9,201 bases of DNA from an uncultured Ruminococcus sp. (GTDB taxonomy: Bacteria; Bacillota; Clostridia; Oscillospirales; Ruminococcaceae): the NCBI GenBank assembly GCA_900553335.1, contig USCU01000031.1, forward strand, positions 1 through 9,201, in the 5' to 3' direction. Made by a program: the position numbers and the translations under genes. Of the stretch, positions 1 to 5,079 are shown in pieces (position 1 is the first letter of the stretch; each line of letters opens with the position of its first letter). Below the pieces are notes generated by a model. That model saw nothing but the letters and a program-made list of their open reading frames with translations. It had not been told where the DNA came from and made no database searches.

Positions 1-1
1 G

Positions 2-694
2 CTTATCGGAGTAGGCTCAAGTATTTGCGGTGGTTCAGCGATTGCGGCGACAGCTCCTGTTATTGACGCAGATGATGAAGAAATAGCACAGAGCATTTCC
101 GTTATCTTTTTGTTTAACGTAATAGCGACGCTTATATTTCCAACGATCGGAGGATTTCTCGGACTTACAAACGAAGGCTTCGGACTTTTTGCGGGAACAG
201 CTGTAAACGATACTTCGTCCGTTACGGCGGCGGCAGCTGCTTGGGACGGGATTCATGGAAGCAACACGCTGGACACAGCGACTATTGTAAAGCTTACAAG
301 AACGCTGGCGATTATTCCCATAACTTTGGTGCTTGCTTTTGTAAGACTTAGAAGAGAAAAAAAGAGTGCTGAGGAAAGCGCTTCAAGCGTAAATCTTAAA
401 AACATATTTCCGATGTTTATTTTGTACTTTATTTTAGCGTCGGTTATTACAACGCTTGTTACAACCGTTTTCAGCGGCAGCTCTGCTGTACTTGATACAG
501 CAAATTCTGTCTTTGGATTTTTAAAAGATTTGAGTAAGTTTTTTATTATAATGGCAATGTCTGCAATAGGGCTAAACACAAATATAGTTGGACTAGTGAA
601 ATCCGGTGGAAAGCCGATACTTCTGGGCTTTTGCTGCTGGGTTGCAATTACAGGTGTGAGCCTTTTAATGCAGCATGTAATCGGAGTTTGGTAA
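2..694 (+). CDS. YeiH-family putative sulfate exporter, 3' part (start lies upstream of the window)
   Basis: This is the C-terminal 230 residues of an integral membrane protein of the YeiH/PSE (putative sulfate exporter, UPF0324) family. The reading frame is open from the first bases, so the true start is outside the window; family members are usually about 330-350 residues, so roughly a third is missing. The recognisable family signature is [17 protein letters not shown] near residues 5-21 of the visible part, followed by the polar stretch [10 protein letters not shown] and [18 protein letters not shown] around residues 60-78. About six hydrophobic segments are visible (around 32-50, 58-80, 98-114, 129-150, 170-190 and 208-230), with a charged loop [14 protein letters not shown] between two of them. 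The transport role comes from the family only, and the substrate is not proven for this branch. The next gene starts 5 bases after the stop, so the two are probably co-transcribed. Confidence 0.88.
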   Translation, partial: LIGVGSSICGGSAIAATAPVIDADDEEIAQSISVIFLFNVIATLIFPTIGGFLGLTNEGFGLFAGTAVNDTSSVTAAAAAWDGIHGSNTLDTATIVKLTRTLAIIPITLVLAFVRLRREKKSAEESASSVNLKNIFPMFILYFILASVITTLVTTVFSGSSAVLDTANSVFGFLKDLSKFFIIMAMSAIGLNTNIVGLVKSGGKPILLGFCCWVAITGVSLLMQHVIGVW

Positions 695-699
695 AAGAT

Positions 700-1083
700 A
701 TGACAGTTAAGAAATATATGCGTATTCAAGGGCGTGAAACTGCTTATCGAACAGGTAAGCCTGTAGGCGTATTTATTCTGAATTGGCGGAGGATAAGAGA
801 TGGTGTTTACAGCAAAGAAGACTGTGAGCTTTTTGAGAAAACAGAAAGCTGGTTTAAAGAGCACTTGCCTGAACCTCCGTTTTATGGAAATGACAATGAA
901 AATCCACAGGGAGCAATAACGTATTTTAAAACCGAAGGCTTTGAAATGATGAGGGAGAAAGCGGATATACTTACATCATTGCTTGACAAGTATAAAATAC
1001 CGTATGATATTGTATATACAGATTATGTAGGAAAAATAATATACGAAGACGAATATCAGGTTGGTGTTATTGACGAAGATTGA
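700..1083 (+). CDS. Conserved-looking 127-residue protein of unknown function
   Basis: I do not recognise a named family. The protein is soluble, with no signal peptide or membrane segment, and rich in aromatic and acidic residues. A basic N-terminus ([12 protein letters not shown]) leads into the hydrophobic strand [11 protein letters not shown] (21-31), a helix-like acidic stretch (39-55), the Pro-rich [17 protein letters not shown] (56-72), a helical region (79-98) and a closing strand pair [21 protein letters not shown] (104-124). The alternation of strand, helix and strand looks like a small alpha/beta domain, but that is inference. ATG 700 was chosen because it follows the exporter stop directly; upstream in-frame starts would lie inside that gene. 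The ribosome binding site is weak (GGTAAAAG just upstream), which suggests translational coupling; ATG 718 is an alternative. The stop overlaps the binding site of hisI, placing the gene in the same transcript. Confidence 0.75.
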   Translation: MTVKKYMRIQGRETAYRTGKPVGVFILNWRRIRDGVYSKEDCELFEKTESWFKEHLPEPPFYGNDNENPQGAITYFKTEGFEMMREKADILTSLLDKYKIPYDIVYTDYVGKIIYEDEYQVGVIDED

Positions 1084-1096
1084 AAGGACTGAAATA

Positions 1097-1450
1097 ATGA
1101 GTGCAGTAAAAATAGACATAAACGACTTAGACAAATATTTTGTAAAGTCAGAGCTTATACCTGCCATTGCATTTGATGTTGATACAAAGACGGTGCTTAT
1201 GCTTGCCTATATGAACAAAGAGAGCCTTAAAAAAACTCTTGAAACAGGGTATACATGGTACTGGAGCCGTTCCCGTCAGGAGTTTTGGAACAAGGGTGCA
1301 ACAAGCGGACATCTGCAAAAGGTTATATCTGTTTTTAGTGACTGCGATGATGATACATTGCTTTTAAATGTTAAGCAGACGGGATCGGCTTGCCATACAG
1401 GCGCTTACAGCTGTTTTTTCAATGAAATGTACAACGAGGAGGAAAAATAA
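1097..1450 (+). CDS. hisI: Phosphoribosyl-AMP cyclohydrolase
   Basis: This cytoplasmic enzyme opens the adenine ring of phosphoribosyl-AMP, the third step of histidine synthesis. The 117-residue length is typical of a stand-alone HisI without a HisE domain. Visible family motifs are [10 protein letters not shown] (35-44), [14 protein letters not shown] (54-67), the metal-binding DCDDD (82-86) and GSACHTG (96-102). Cys83, Cys99 and Cys106 have the 16- and 7-residue spacing of the three zinc-ligand cysteines of archaeal HisI, so the metal sites look intact. The ATG is preceded by AAAGGA at 1083-1088, which overlaps the stop of the upstream gene. The hisE start is one base beyond the stop, and its ribosome binding site lies inside the 3' end of this gene, implying coupled translation. 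The usual neighbour hisF is not in the window, so this pair is detached from the rest of the pathway here. Confidence 0.96.
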   Translation: MSAVKIDINDLDKYFVKSELIPAIAFDVDTKTVLMLAYMNKESLKKTLETGYTWYWSRSRQEFWNKGATSGHLQKVISVFSDCDDDTLLLNVKQTGSACHTGAYSCFFNEMYNEEEK

Positions 1451-1451
1451 A

Positions 1452-1790
1452 ATGACGGTATATGAAGAGATTTTCGAGGTAATAAAGACTCGTAAGGCGG
1501 CTTTTGAAAGCGGTACAGCTCAGGAGAACAGCTATACCTGTTATCTGTTTGACAAGGGTGTAGATAAGATTTGCAAAAAGGTCGGGGAGGAAGCGACCGA
1601 AACAGTCATTGCAGCAAAAAACGGAGATAATGATGAACTTAAAAACGAAATCAACGATCTTTTGTATCACATAATGGTTTTGTGTGCAAATCAGGGACTT
1701 GAGTGGAGCGAGATTGAAAAGGTTTTAGATGAAAGAAATGAAAAAATCGGAAATCTAAAGAAGTTTCATACGGTTGATAAGAATACATAA
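1452..1790 (+). CDS. hisE: Phosphoribosyl-ATP pyrophosphohydrolase
   Basis: HisE hydrolyses phosphoribosyl-ATP to phosphoribosyl-AMP and pyrophosphate, the second step of histidine synthesis, supplying the substrate of HisI encoded just upstream. The 112-residue all-alpha protein belongs to the MazG-like fold. The characteristic SYTCYLFDKGVDKICKKVGE runs over residues 27-46, with the acidic metal-binding residues Glu46, Glu47 and Glu50 (KVGEEATE) and a second acidic motif Glu66/Asp69 in EINDLLYH (66-73). The start ATG is supported by a strong GAGGAGGA at 1436-1443, eight bases upstream, which is encoded within the last codons of hisI. In many enterobacteria HisI and HisE are fused; here they are separate but tightly coupled. 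The gene ends eight bases before a clear intrinsic terminator, making it the last gene of its transcript. Confidence 0.95.
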   Translation: MTVYEEIFEVIKTRKAAFESGTAQENSYTCYLFDKGVDKICKKVGEEATETVIAAKNGDNDELKNEINDLLYHIMVLCANQGLEWSEIEKVLDERNEKIGNLKKFHTVDKNT

Positions 1791-1798
1791 ATATGTAG

Positions 1799-1826
1799 GC
1801 GGTGAGGTTTTTCTCACCGCTTTTTT
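1799..1826 (+). terminator. Rho-independent terminator after hisE
   Basis: A perfect 8-bp stem (GCGGTGAG at 1799-1806 with CTCACCGC at 1813-1820) encloses a six-base loop and is followed at once by six T residues (1821-1826). This is a textbook intrinsic terminator for the rightward transcript ending with hisE. The convergent minus-strand gene stops only 8 bases beyond the T-run. Read leftward, the hairpin has no good T-run, so it would be a weaker terminator for that gene. Confidence 0.92.
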
Positions 1827-1833
1827 GCAGTAT

Positions 1834-2010
1834 TTAGAACATATTAGAAAAGTCCTCAACCATGCTTCCGATTGCTCTCATAGCTTTTCCTGCATTCGAT
1901 TTAAGGTTTTTCTTGTTCTTCTTGGTTGCACAGCACATAGCATATGTTGCAGCTCCGACAACCATTCCTACACTTACGCCTTTAGCGAGAGATGTGATAT
2001 TTACACTCAT
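1834..2010 (-). CDS. Small single-pass membrane protein of unknown function (58 residues)
   Basis: The protein has one likely membrane segment at about residues 11-28 (GVSVGMVVGAATYAMCCA), containing a glycine-spaced G15-xxx-G19 pattern often seen where helices pack. A strongly basic stretch follows (KKNKKNLK, 30-37), then an amphipathic-looking C-terminus (NAGKAMRAIGSMVEDFSNMF). The layout resembles small YtxH-like membrane proteins common in Clostridia, but I cannot assign a function. The start was chosen at the ATG whose complement is at 2008-2010, because a strong GGAGGT (complement of 2018-2023) lies just upstream; an earlier in-frame ATG at 2023-2025 overlaps that binding site and is rejected. 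The gene is alone on the minus strand, convergent with hisE and divergent from the pyridoxamine kinase gene, so it forms its own transcript. The two adjacent cysteines at 26-27, at the membrane edge, are notable. Confidence 0.82.
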   Translation of the reverse strand: MSVNITSLAKGVSVGMVVGAATYAMCCATKKNKKNLKSNAGKAMRAIGSMVEDFSNMF

Positions 2011-2035
2011 TTTTATTACCTCCATTCGTTTTTAG

Positions 2036-2065
2036 TATTATCTGCCGAGTTTTATAATCTATTCA
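2036..2065 (-). promoter_or_regulatory. Candidate promoter of the 58-residue protein, forespore-sigma-like
   Basis: Read on the minus strand, TGAATA (complement of 2060-2065) and GATAATA (complement of 2036-2042) are separated by 17 bases and lie just upstream of the ribosome binding site, giving a leader of about 20 bases. The pair resembles the B. subtilis sigma-G type (TGNATA and CATNNTA) with one mismatch in the second box. GATAAT also fits a housekeeping -10 box, but the -35 match to TTGACA is then only 3 of 6. Sigma assignment is inference. Confidence 0.45.
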
Positions 2066-2072
2066 TAACATG

Positions 2073-2101
2073 TTGCGTAAAATTTGAAAATATGATATAC
2101 T
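2073..2101 (+). promoter_or_regulatory. Candidate promoter of the pyridoxamine kinase-pyrK-pyrD operon
   Basis: TTGCGT at 2073-2078 and TATACT at 2096-2101 are 17 bases apart, and TG at 2093-2094 one base before the -10 box makes an extended -10 element (TGATATACT). A second TATAAT at 2103-2108 has no good -35 partner. Transcription would start near 2108, leaving a leader of about 40 bases; I see no room for a pyrimidine attenuator. A TTTGGAG ribosome binding site ends 8 bases before the ATG at 2151. Confidence 0.55.
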
Positions 2102-2150
2102 TTATAATGGAATGAAAATAGAATATTTTTTGTACTTTGGAGTATAATAT

Positions 2151-3008
2151 ATGAACAATATAAAAAAAGTTTGTGCAATTCACGATATATCAGGTGTTGG
2201 AAGATGCTCGCTGACTGTAATAATTCCCGCTCTTTCCAGCATGGGAATACAGGTGTGTCCCGTGCCGACGGCTGTTTTTTCAGCGCATACGGGATATCAC
2301 GAATTTGTTAAAAGAGATCTTACTGATTTTTTAGAACCGGCATTGAAGCAGTATAAGAAGCTTGGCACGGAGTTTGACTGCATTTACAGCGGATTTTTAG
2401 GTTCTGAGGAACAGATAGATCATGTTTTACAGTTTTTAACAAGCTTTAACAGCTCGCTCAAGGTAGTAGATCCTGTAATGGGAGATAACGGAAAAAAATA
2501 TAAAACGGTAACGGACAACCATGTTAAGCGAATGACGGAGCTTGTAAAAGAAGCTGATATTATAACGCCGAATATAACCGAAGCGGCAATTTTGCTTGGC
2601 GAGGAATATCCAAATCAACCGCTTTCGTCACAAATGGTAAAAAGCTGGGCGGTAAGGCTTTCAGAAATAGGCCCTGATACGATAGTTATTACAAGCGTTG
2701 TACTTATGGACGGAACGCTCTGCAATATAGGATTTGATAAGAAGCAAAACAGCTTTTGGAAGGTTGCCTGTGAATATGTTCCGGCGCATTATTCTGGAAG
2801 CGGAGATTTGTTTTCAAGCGTTTTGGTAGGAGGAATATTAAAGGGCGACAGCCTGCCGATTGCTATAAACAGAGCGACAAGCTTTACTGAGCTTGCGATA
2901 AAAACGACATACAGCTATATGAACGAGCCGCTTGATGGAATAATGCTTGAAAAGTGCTTAAGCTGGCTTTCAGCGGATCAAATATTAAAGGATTACAAAA
3001 AGCTTTAA
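2151..3008 (+). CDS. Pyridoxamine/pyridoxal kinase of the PdxK/PdxY type
   Basis: This is a ribokinase-fold cytoplasmic enzyme, predicted to phosphorylate pyridoxamine, pyridoxal or pyridoxine with ATP in vitamin B6 salvage. The 285-residue length matches the Clostridia-type pyridoxamine kinases. Visible landmarks are the N-terminal IHDISGVGRCSL (10-21), the substrate-side PVPTAVFSAHTGYH (37-50), VVDPVMGDNGKKY (105-117), the conserved ITPNITEA (138-145), and the anion hole and catalytic base in GSGDLF (216-221), where Asp219 should be the base. A ThiD-type hydroxymethylpyrimidine kinase is less likely, given the HDISGVGRCS start typical of pyridoxamine kinases. The gene has its own promoter-like sequence and a GGAG at 2139-2142. 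The gap to pyrK is only 13 bases, so B6 salvage is probably co-expressed with the dihydroorotate dehydrogenase subunits. I give no symbol because pdxK and pdxY cannot be separated from sequence alone. Confidence 0.9.
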   Translation: MNNIKKVCAIHDISGVGRCSLTVIIPALSSMGIQVCPVPTAVFSAHTGYHEFVKRDLTDFLEPALKQYKKLGTEFDCIYSGFLGSEEQIDHVLQFLTSFNSSLKVVDPVMGDNGKKYKTVTDNHVKRMTELVKEADIITPNITEAAILLGEEYPNQPLSSQMVKSWAVRLSEIGPDTIVITSVVLMDGTLCNIGFDKKQNSFWKVACEYVPAHYSGSGDLFSSVLVGGILKGDSLPIAINRATSFTELAIKTTYSYMNEPLDGIMLEKCLSWLSADQILKDYKKL

Positions 3009-3021
3009 GAGGTGATTTTAG

Positions 3022-3789
3022 ATGATGAAACAAAACGAATATGTAATTGTTGAGAAGAGAGAAATAGCTGACGGAATATTTGACTTCACCATCCAATGCG
3101 ATGAAGTTGCAAGTATCTCCGAACCAGGACAGTTTGTACACATAAGCGTACCCGGATATTTTCTCCGCAGACCTATTTCAATTTGCGAAATTGATAAGGA
3201 AAAGGGAACTATCCGCATTGTCGTTCAGGTAAGGGGTAATGGAACAGAGGCAATGTCGCATTTGAATGAGGGTGAAAAAATGGACTTGTTAGGTCCTCTT
3301 GGAAACGGGTTTTCTGTATGCAGCAAGAATGATTCGGTTATTTTGATAGGCGGAGGAATAGGGACTCCTCCGATGCTTGCTCTTGCTGATATTTACAGAG
3401 AAAACGCAAGAGTAATAACAGGCTTCAGAACAAAGGCTCTTTCAATTTTAAGCGAGGATTTTAAAAATACAGGAGCTGATCTTCTTGAATGCACAGACGA
3501 TGGCTCGCTGGGAAGAAAGGGCTTAGTAACTGATGCACTTTTGGAGGAAATAAAAAAGAGCAAGCCCAAAATTATTTATGCATGCGGACCTATGATAATG
3601 CTCAAAGGCATAAGCGAGATATGTAAAGAAAACGGTATTGAGTGTGAGATTTCTCTTGAGGAAAGAATGGCTTGCGGAGTCGGAGCTTGCCTCGGCTGCG
3701 CTGTAAAGCTTAATCGTGACGGAAACGAATATTACGGGCATGTTTGCAAAGACGGCCCTGTATTTTCATCAAAGGAGGTAGTGCTTTAA
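3022..3789 (+). CDS. pyrK: Dihydroorotate dehydrogenase B, electron transfer subunit
   Basis: PyrK passes electrons from PyrD to NAD+ through FAD and a 2Fe-2S cluster in the class 1B heterotetrameric enzyme (PyrD2-PyrK2) of pyrimidine synthesis. The 255-residue protein shows the expected order: an FAD-binding beta-barrel with the RRPISI motif (49-54), an NAD-binding domain with GGGIGTPPMLALA (110-122) and ACGP (187-190), and a C-terminal cluster domain whose ligands should be Cys218, Cys223, Cys226 and Cys242 (C-x4-C-x2-C-x15-C). All four cysteines are present, so the subunit looks functional. The start at 3022 is preceded by GAGGTGAT at 3009-3016; ATG 3025 is equally possible (MMKQ). The stop overlaps the pyrD ATG as TAATG, and the pyrD ribosome binding site lies inside its last codons, which fits the fixed subunit ratio of the complex. 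Confidence 0.96.
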   Translation: MMKQNEYVIVEKREIADGIFDFTIQCDEVASISEPGQFVHISVPGYFLRRPISICEIDKEKGTIRIVVQVRGNGTEAMSHLNEGEKMDLLGPLGNGFSVCSKNDSVILIGGGIGTPPMLALADIYRENARVITGFRTKALSILSEDFKNTGADLLECTDDGSLGRKGLVTDALLEEIKKSKPKIIYACGPMIMLKGISEICKENGIECEISLEERMACGVGACLGCAVKLNRDGNEYYGHVCKDGPVFSSKEVVL

Positions 3790-4700
3790 TGGCAAATTTA
3801 GGCGTTAATTTTTTAGGGATAGACTTTAAAAATCCCATGGTTACAGCGTCAGGTGCATATGGCTACGGAAGAGAATATGAATCTCTTTATCCTCTAAGTG
3901 AGCTTGGAGGAATTTCAACGAAGGGAACTACCTTAAAGGTTAAGGATGGAAATCCTCCTCCGAGAATTGCTGAAACTCCTATGGGAATGCTCAATTCCGT
4001 AGGGCTTCAAAACGGAGGTGTAGATAAATTTTTAAGCTACGAGCTGCCTAATCTCATAACTAAAAATATAAGGATTATTGCAAACATTGCCGGAGGGACG
4101 GTTGAGGAATGCGTAGAGCTTGTAAAGAGAATGAATGGTACGGCAGTTGACATGATAGAGCTTAACATTTCATGTCCCAACGTAAAACAGGGCGGAGCGG
4201 CATTCGGCACAAATCCCGTTACGGCAGGTGAGATCACCCGTGCAGTAAAAGATGCGACCGAGCTTCCGCTTATGGTGAAGCTTTCGCCGAATGTAACAAG
4301 CATAACCGAAATTGCAAAAAGCGTTGAAGCGAACGGTGCAGACGCAGTTTCTTTAATAAATACACTCCTTGGAATGAGAATAGATATAAGGTCACGCAGG
4401 CCTATTCTAAAGAACAATGTCGGAGGTTTGTCTGGACCTGCCGTTTTTCCGATTGCCGTGAGAATGGTGTGGCAGGTTGCCAACTCTGTTAATATTCCTG
4501 TCTGCGGAATGGGCGGAATCGACTCAGGAGAGGATGCTATTGAGATGATGATGGCGGGTGCGTCACTTTTACAGGTAGGCGCTGCTATTTTCAAAGACGC
4601 ATATGCTCCTGTGAAAATTGTTCGTGAAATGAATGAGTGGTGCGACAAAAACGGAGTTCATGACATAAACGAAATTATCGGAACAGTAAAGCCTTGGTAA
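3789..4700 (+). CDS. pyrD: Dihydroorotate dehydrogenase B (NAD+), catalytic subunit
   Basis: PyrD oxidises dihydroorotate to orotate with FMN in a TIM barrel, the fourth step of UMP synthesis; the neighbouring pyrK and the sequence type place it in class 1B. The 303-residue length is standard. Key landmarks are the FMN/substrate region TKGTTLK (44-50), MLNSVGLQN (67-75), the active-site loop ELNISCPNVKQGG (124-136) with Cys129 as the expected catalytic base (class 1 enzymes use Cys, class 2 use Ser), VKLSPN (163-168), and the phosphate-binding GMGGIDSGEDA (240-250) and GASLLQVG (257-264). The start at 3789 is fixed by a strong AGGAGGT at 3773-3779 and overlaps the pyrK stop by one base. No pyrE, pyrF or pyrB follows, so the remaining pyrimidine genes lie elsewhere. 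A hairpin 13 bases past the stop probably ends much of the transcript. Confidence 0.97.
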   Translation: MANLGVNFLGIDFKNPMVTASGAYGYGREYESLYPLSELGGISTKGTTLKVKDGNPPPRIAETPMGMLNSVGLQNGGVDKFLSYELPNLITKNIRIIANIAGGTVEECVELVKRMNGTAVDMIELNISCPNVKQGGAAFGTNPVTAGEITRAVKDATELPLMVKLSPNVTSITEIAKSVEANGADAVSLINTLLGMRIDIRSRRPILKNNVGGLSGPAVFPIAVRMVWQVANSVNIPVCGMGGIDSGEDAIEMMMAGASLLQVGAAIFKDAYAPVKIVREMNEWCDKNGVHDINEIIGTVKPW

Positions 4701-4713
4701 AAGATTGTTTTAT

Positions 4714-4741
4714 GTGCTATGCAGAAAATTTTGCATAGCAC
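4714..4741 (+). terminator. Strong hairpin after pyrD, possible terminator with a short T-run
   Basis: GTGCTATGCA (4714-4723) pairs perfectly with TGCATAGCAC (4732-4741) around an eight-base loop GAAAATTT, whose A and T residues could pair further. Only three T residues (4742-4744) follow before GCAT, so this is a weak intrinsic terminator by the usual rule. It may permit some read-through into the small gene at 4795, for which I see no convincing promoter of its own. Confidence 0.6.
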
Positions 4742-4756
4742 TTTGCATAAGATAAA

Positions 4757-4794
4757 AAAATCGCTCCAATAATGATTTTTAAAGGAGTGGTTTT
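4757..4794 (+). promoter_or_regulatory. Leader hairpin that covers the ribosome binding site of the 74-residue gene
   Basis: AAAATCGCTCC (4757-4767) can pair with GGAGTGGTTTT (4784-4794) in an 11-bp stem with two G-U pairs and a 16-base loop (4768-4783). The right arm holds most of the AAAGGAGTGG ribosome binding site and ends at the base before the ATG. If it folds, it would hide the start of the next gene. The pairing is seen directly; any regulatory role is inference, and anti-Shine-Dalgarno pairing can arise by chance. Confidence 0.4.
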
Positions 4795-5019
4795 ATGAAA
4801 GAATTATTAAAAAATCGAATGGCAGTTTGTATGGCTTTAGCGCTTGTGGTTTGTCTTTTACTAGCGCCGATAAAACCGAGCGAGCAGTCCTTTTTGTTTC
4901 CTGAAATAACGGTGTTTCCGTCACTTGAGATAGACGAGGAAAAGTCTAATGAAAGTTTTGAACCGAGATTTTTTATATTCGATTTTTTTAGGGAACTTTT
5001 TTGTACAGATGAAGATTGA
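4795..5019 (+). CDS. Small membrane-anchored or secreted protein of unknown function (74 residues)
   Basis: I do not recognise this protein. It starts with a short positively charged N-terminus (Lys2, Lys6, Lys/Arg up to residue 8) and a hydrophobic segment at about residues 9-26 (MAVCMALALVVCLLLAPI), so it is either a single-pass membrane anchor or a Sec signal peptide. There is no good lipobox: Cys20 is preceded by VV rather than a small residue. The remaining part of about 48 residues is acidic (IDEEKSNESFE, 46-56) and ends in a striking aromatic cluster FEPRFFIFDFFRELFC (55-70) that could lie on or in the membrane. The ribosome binding site AAAGGAGTGG at 4781-4790 supports the ATG at 4795. 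The stop codon overlaps the -35 box of the addB promoter. Its position between pyrD and addB gives no clear clue to function. Confidence 0.72.
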   Translation: MKELLKNRMAVCMALALVVCLLLAPIKPSEQSFLFPEITVFPSLEIDEEKSNESFEPRFFIFDFFRELFCTDED

Positions 5020-5045
5020 CGGGAGAATTAAATATATGGTACAAT
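5016..5045 (+). promoter_or_regulatory. Sigma-A-type promoter of addB-addA
   Basis: TTGACG (5016-5021) matches the -35 consensus at 5 of 6 positions and TACAAT (5040-5045) the -10 at 5 of 6, with 18 bases between them. TG at 5037-5038, one base before the -10 box, makes it an extended -10 promoter. Transcription should begin near 5052, giving a leader of about 28 bases before the addB ATG. The -35 box overlaps the stop codon of the small upstream gene. Confidence 0.8.
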
Positions 5046-5065
5046 ATCACCATAAGCTCAAAAAA

Positions 5066-5074
5066 GGGGGGGAG
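5066..5074 (+). promoter_or_regulatory. G-run ribosome binding site of addB
   Basis: The addB binding site is a run of seven G followed by AG, ending 5 bases before the ATG at 5080. It departs from the AGGAGG-type sites of the neighbouring genes, and a similar seven-G run precedes addA. Confidence 0.8.
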
Positions 5075-5079
5075 TATAA

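Noticed and set aside
253..864. Minus-strand open frame of 203 codons opposite the exporter and the 127-residue gene
   Set aside because: It spans two genes on the other strand, has no family-like motifs and is best explained as antisense shadow of rightward coding DNA.
2130..2147. Short hairpin (about 7 bp, loop TTGG) over the kinase ribosome binding site
   Set aside because: The stem is nearly all A-T and G-U pairs and too weak to distinguish from chance in AT-rich DNA.
2011..2150. Possible pyrimidine attenuator or riboswitch ahead of the kinase-pyrK-pyrD operon
   Set aside because: The predicted leader is only about 40 bases and lacks a terminator/antiterminator pair or PyrR-binding loop.
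4037..4648. Minus-strand open frame of 203 codons opposite pyrD
   Set aside because: It lies wholly within pyrD, which has an intact active site; the antisense translation is Ser/Ala/Ile-rich low-complexity sequence typical of a shadow frame.
4743..4773. Possible promoter for the 74-residue gene (TTGCAT ... AATAAT)
   Set aside because: Spacing is 19 bases and both boxes are poor; read-through from pyrD is as likely.
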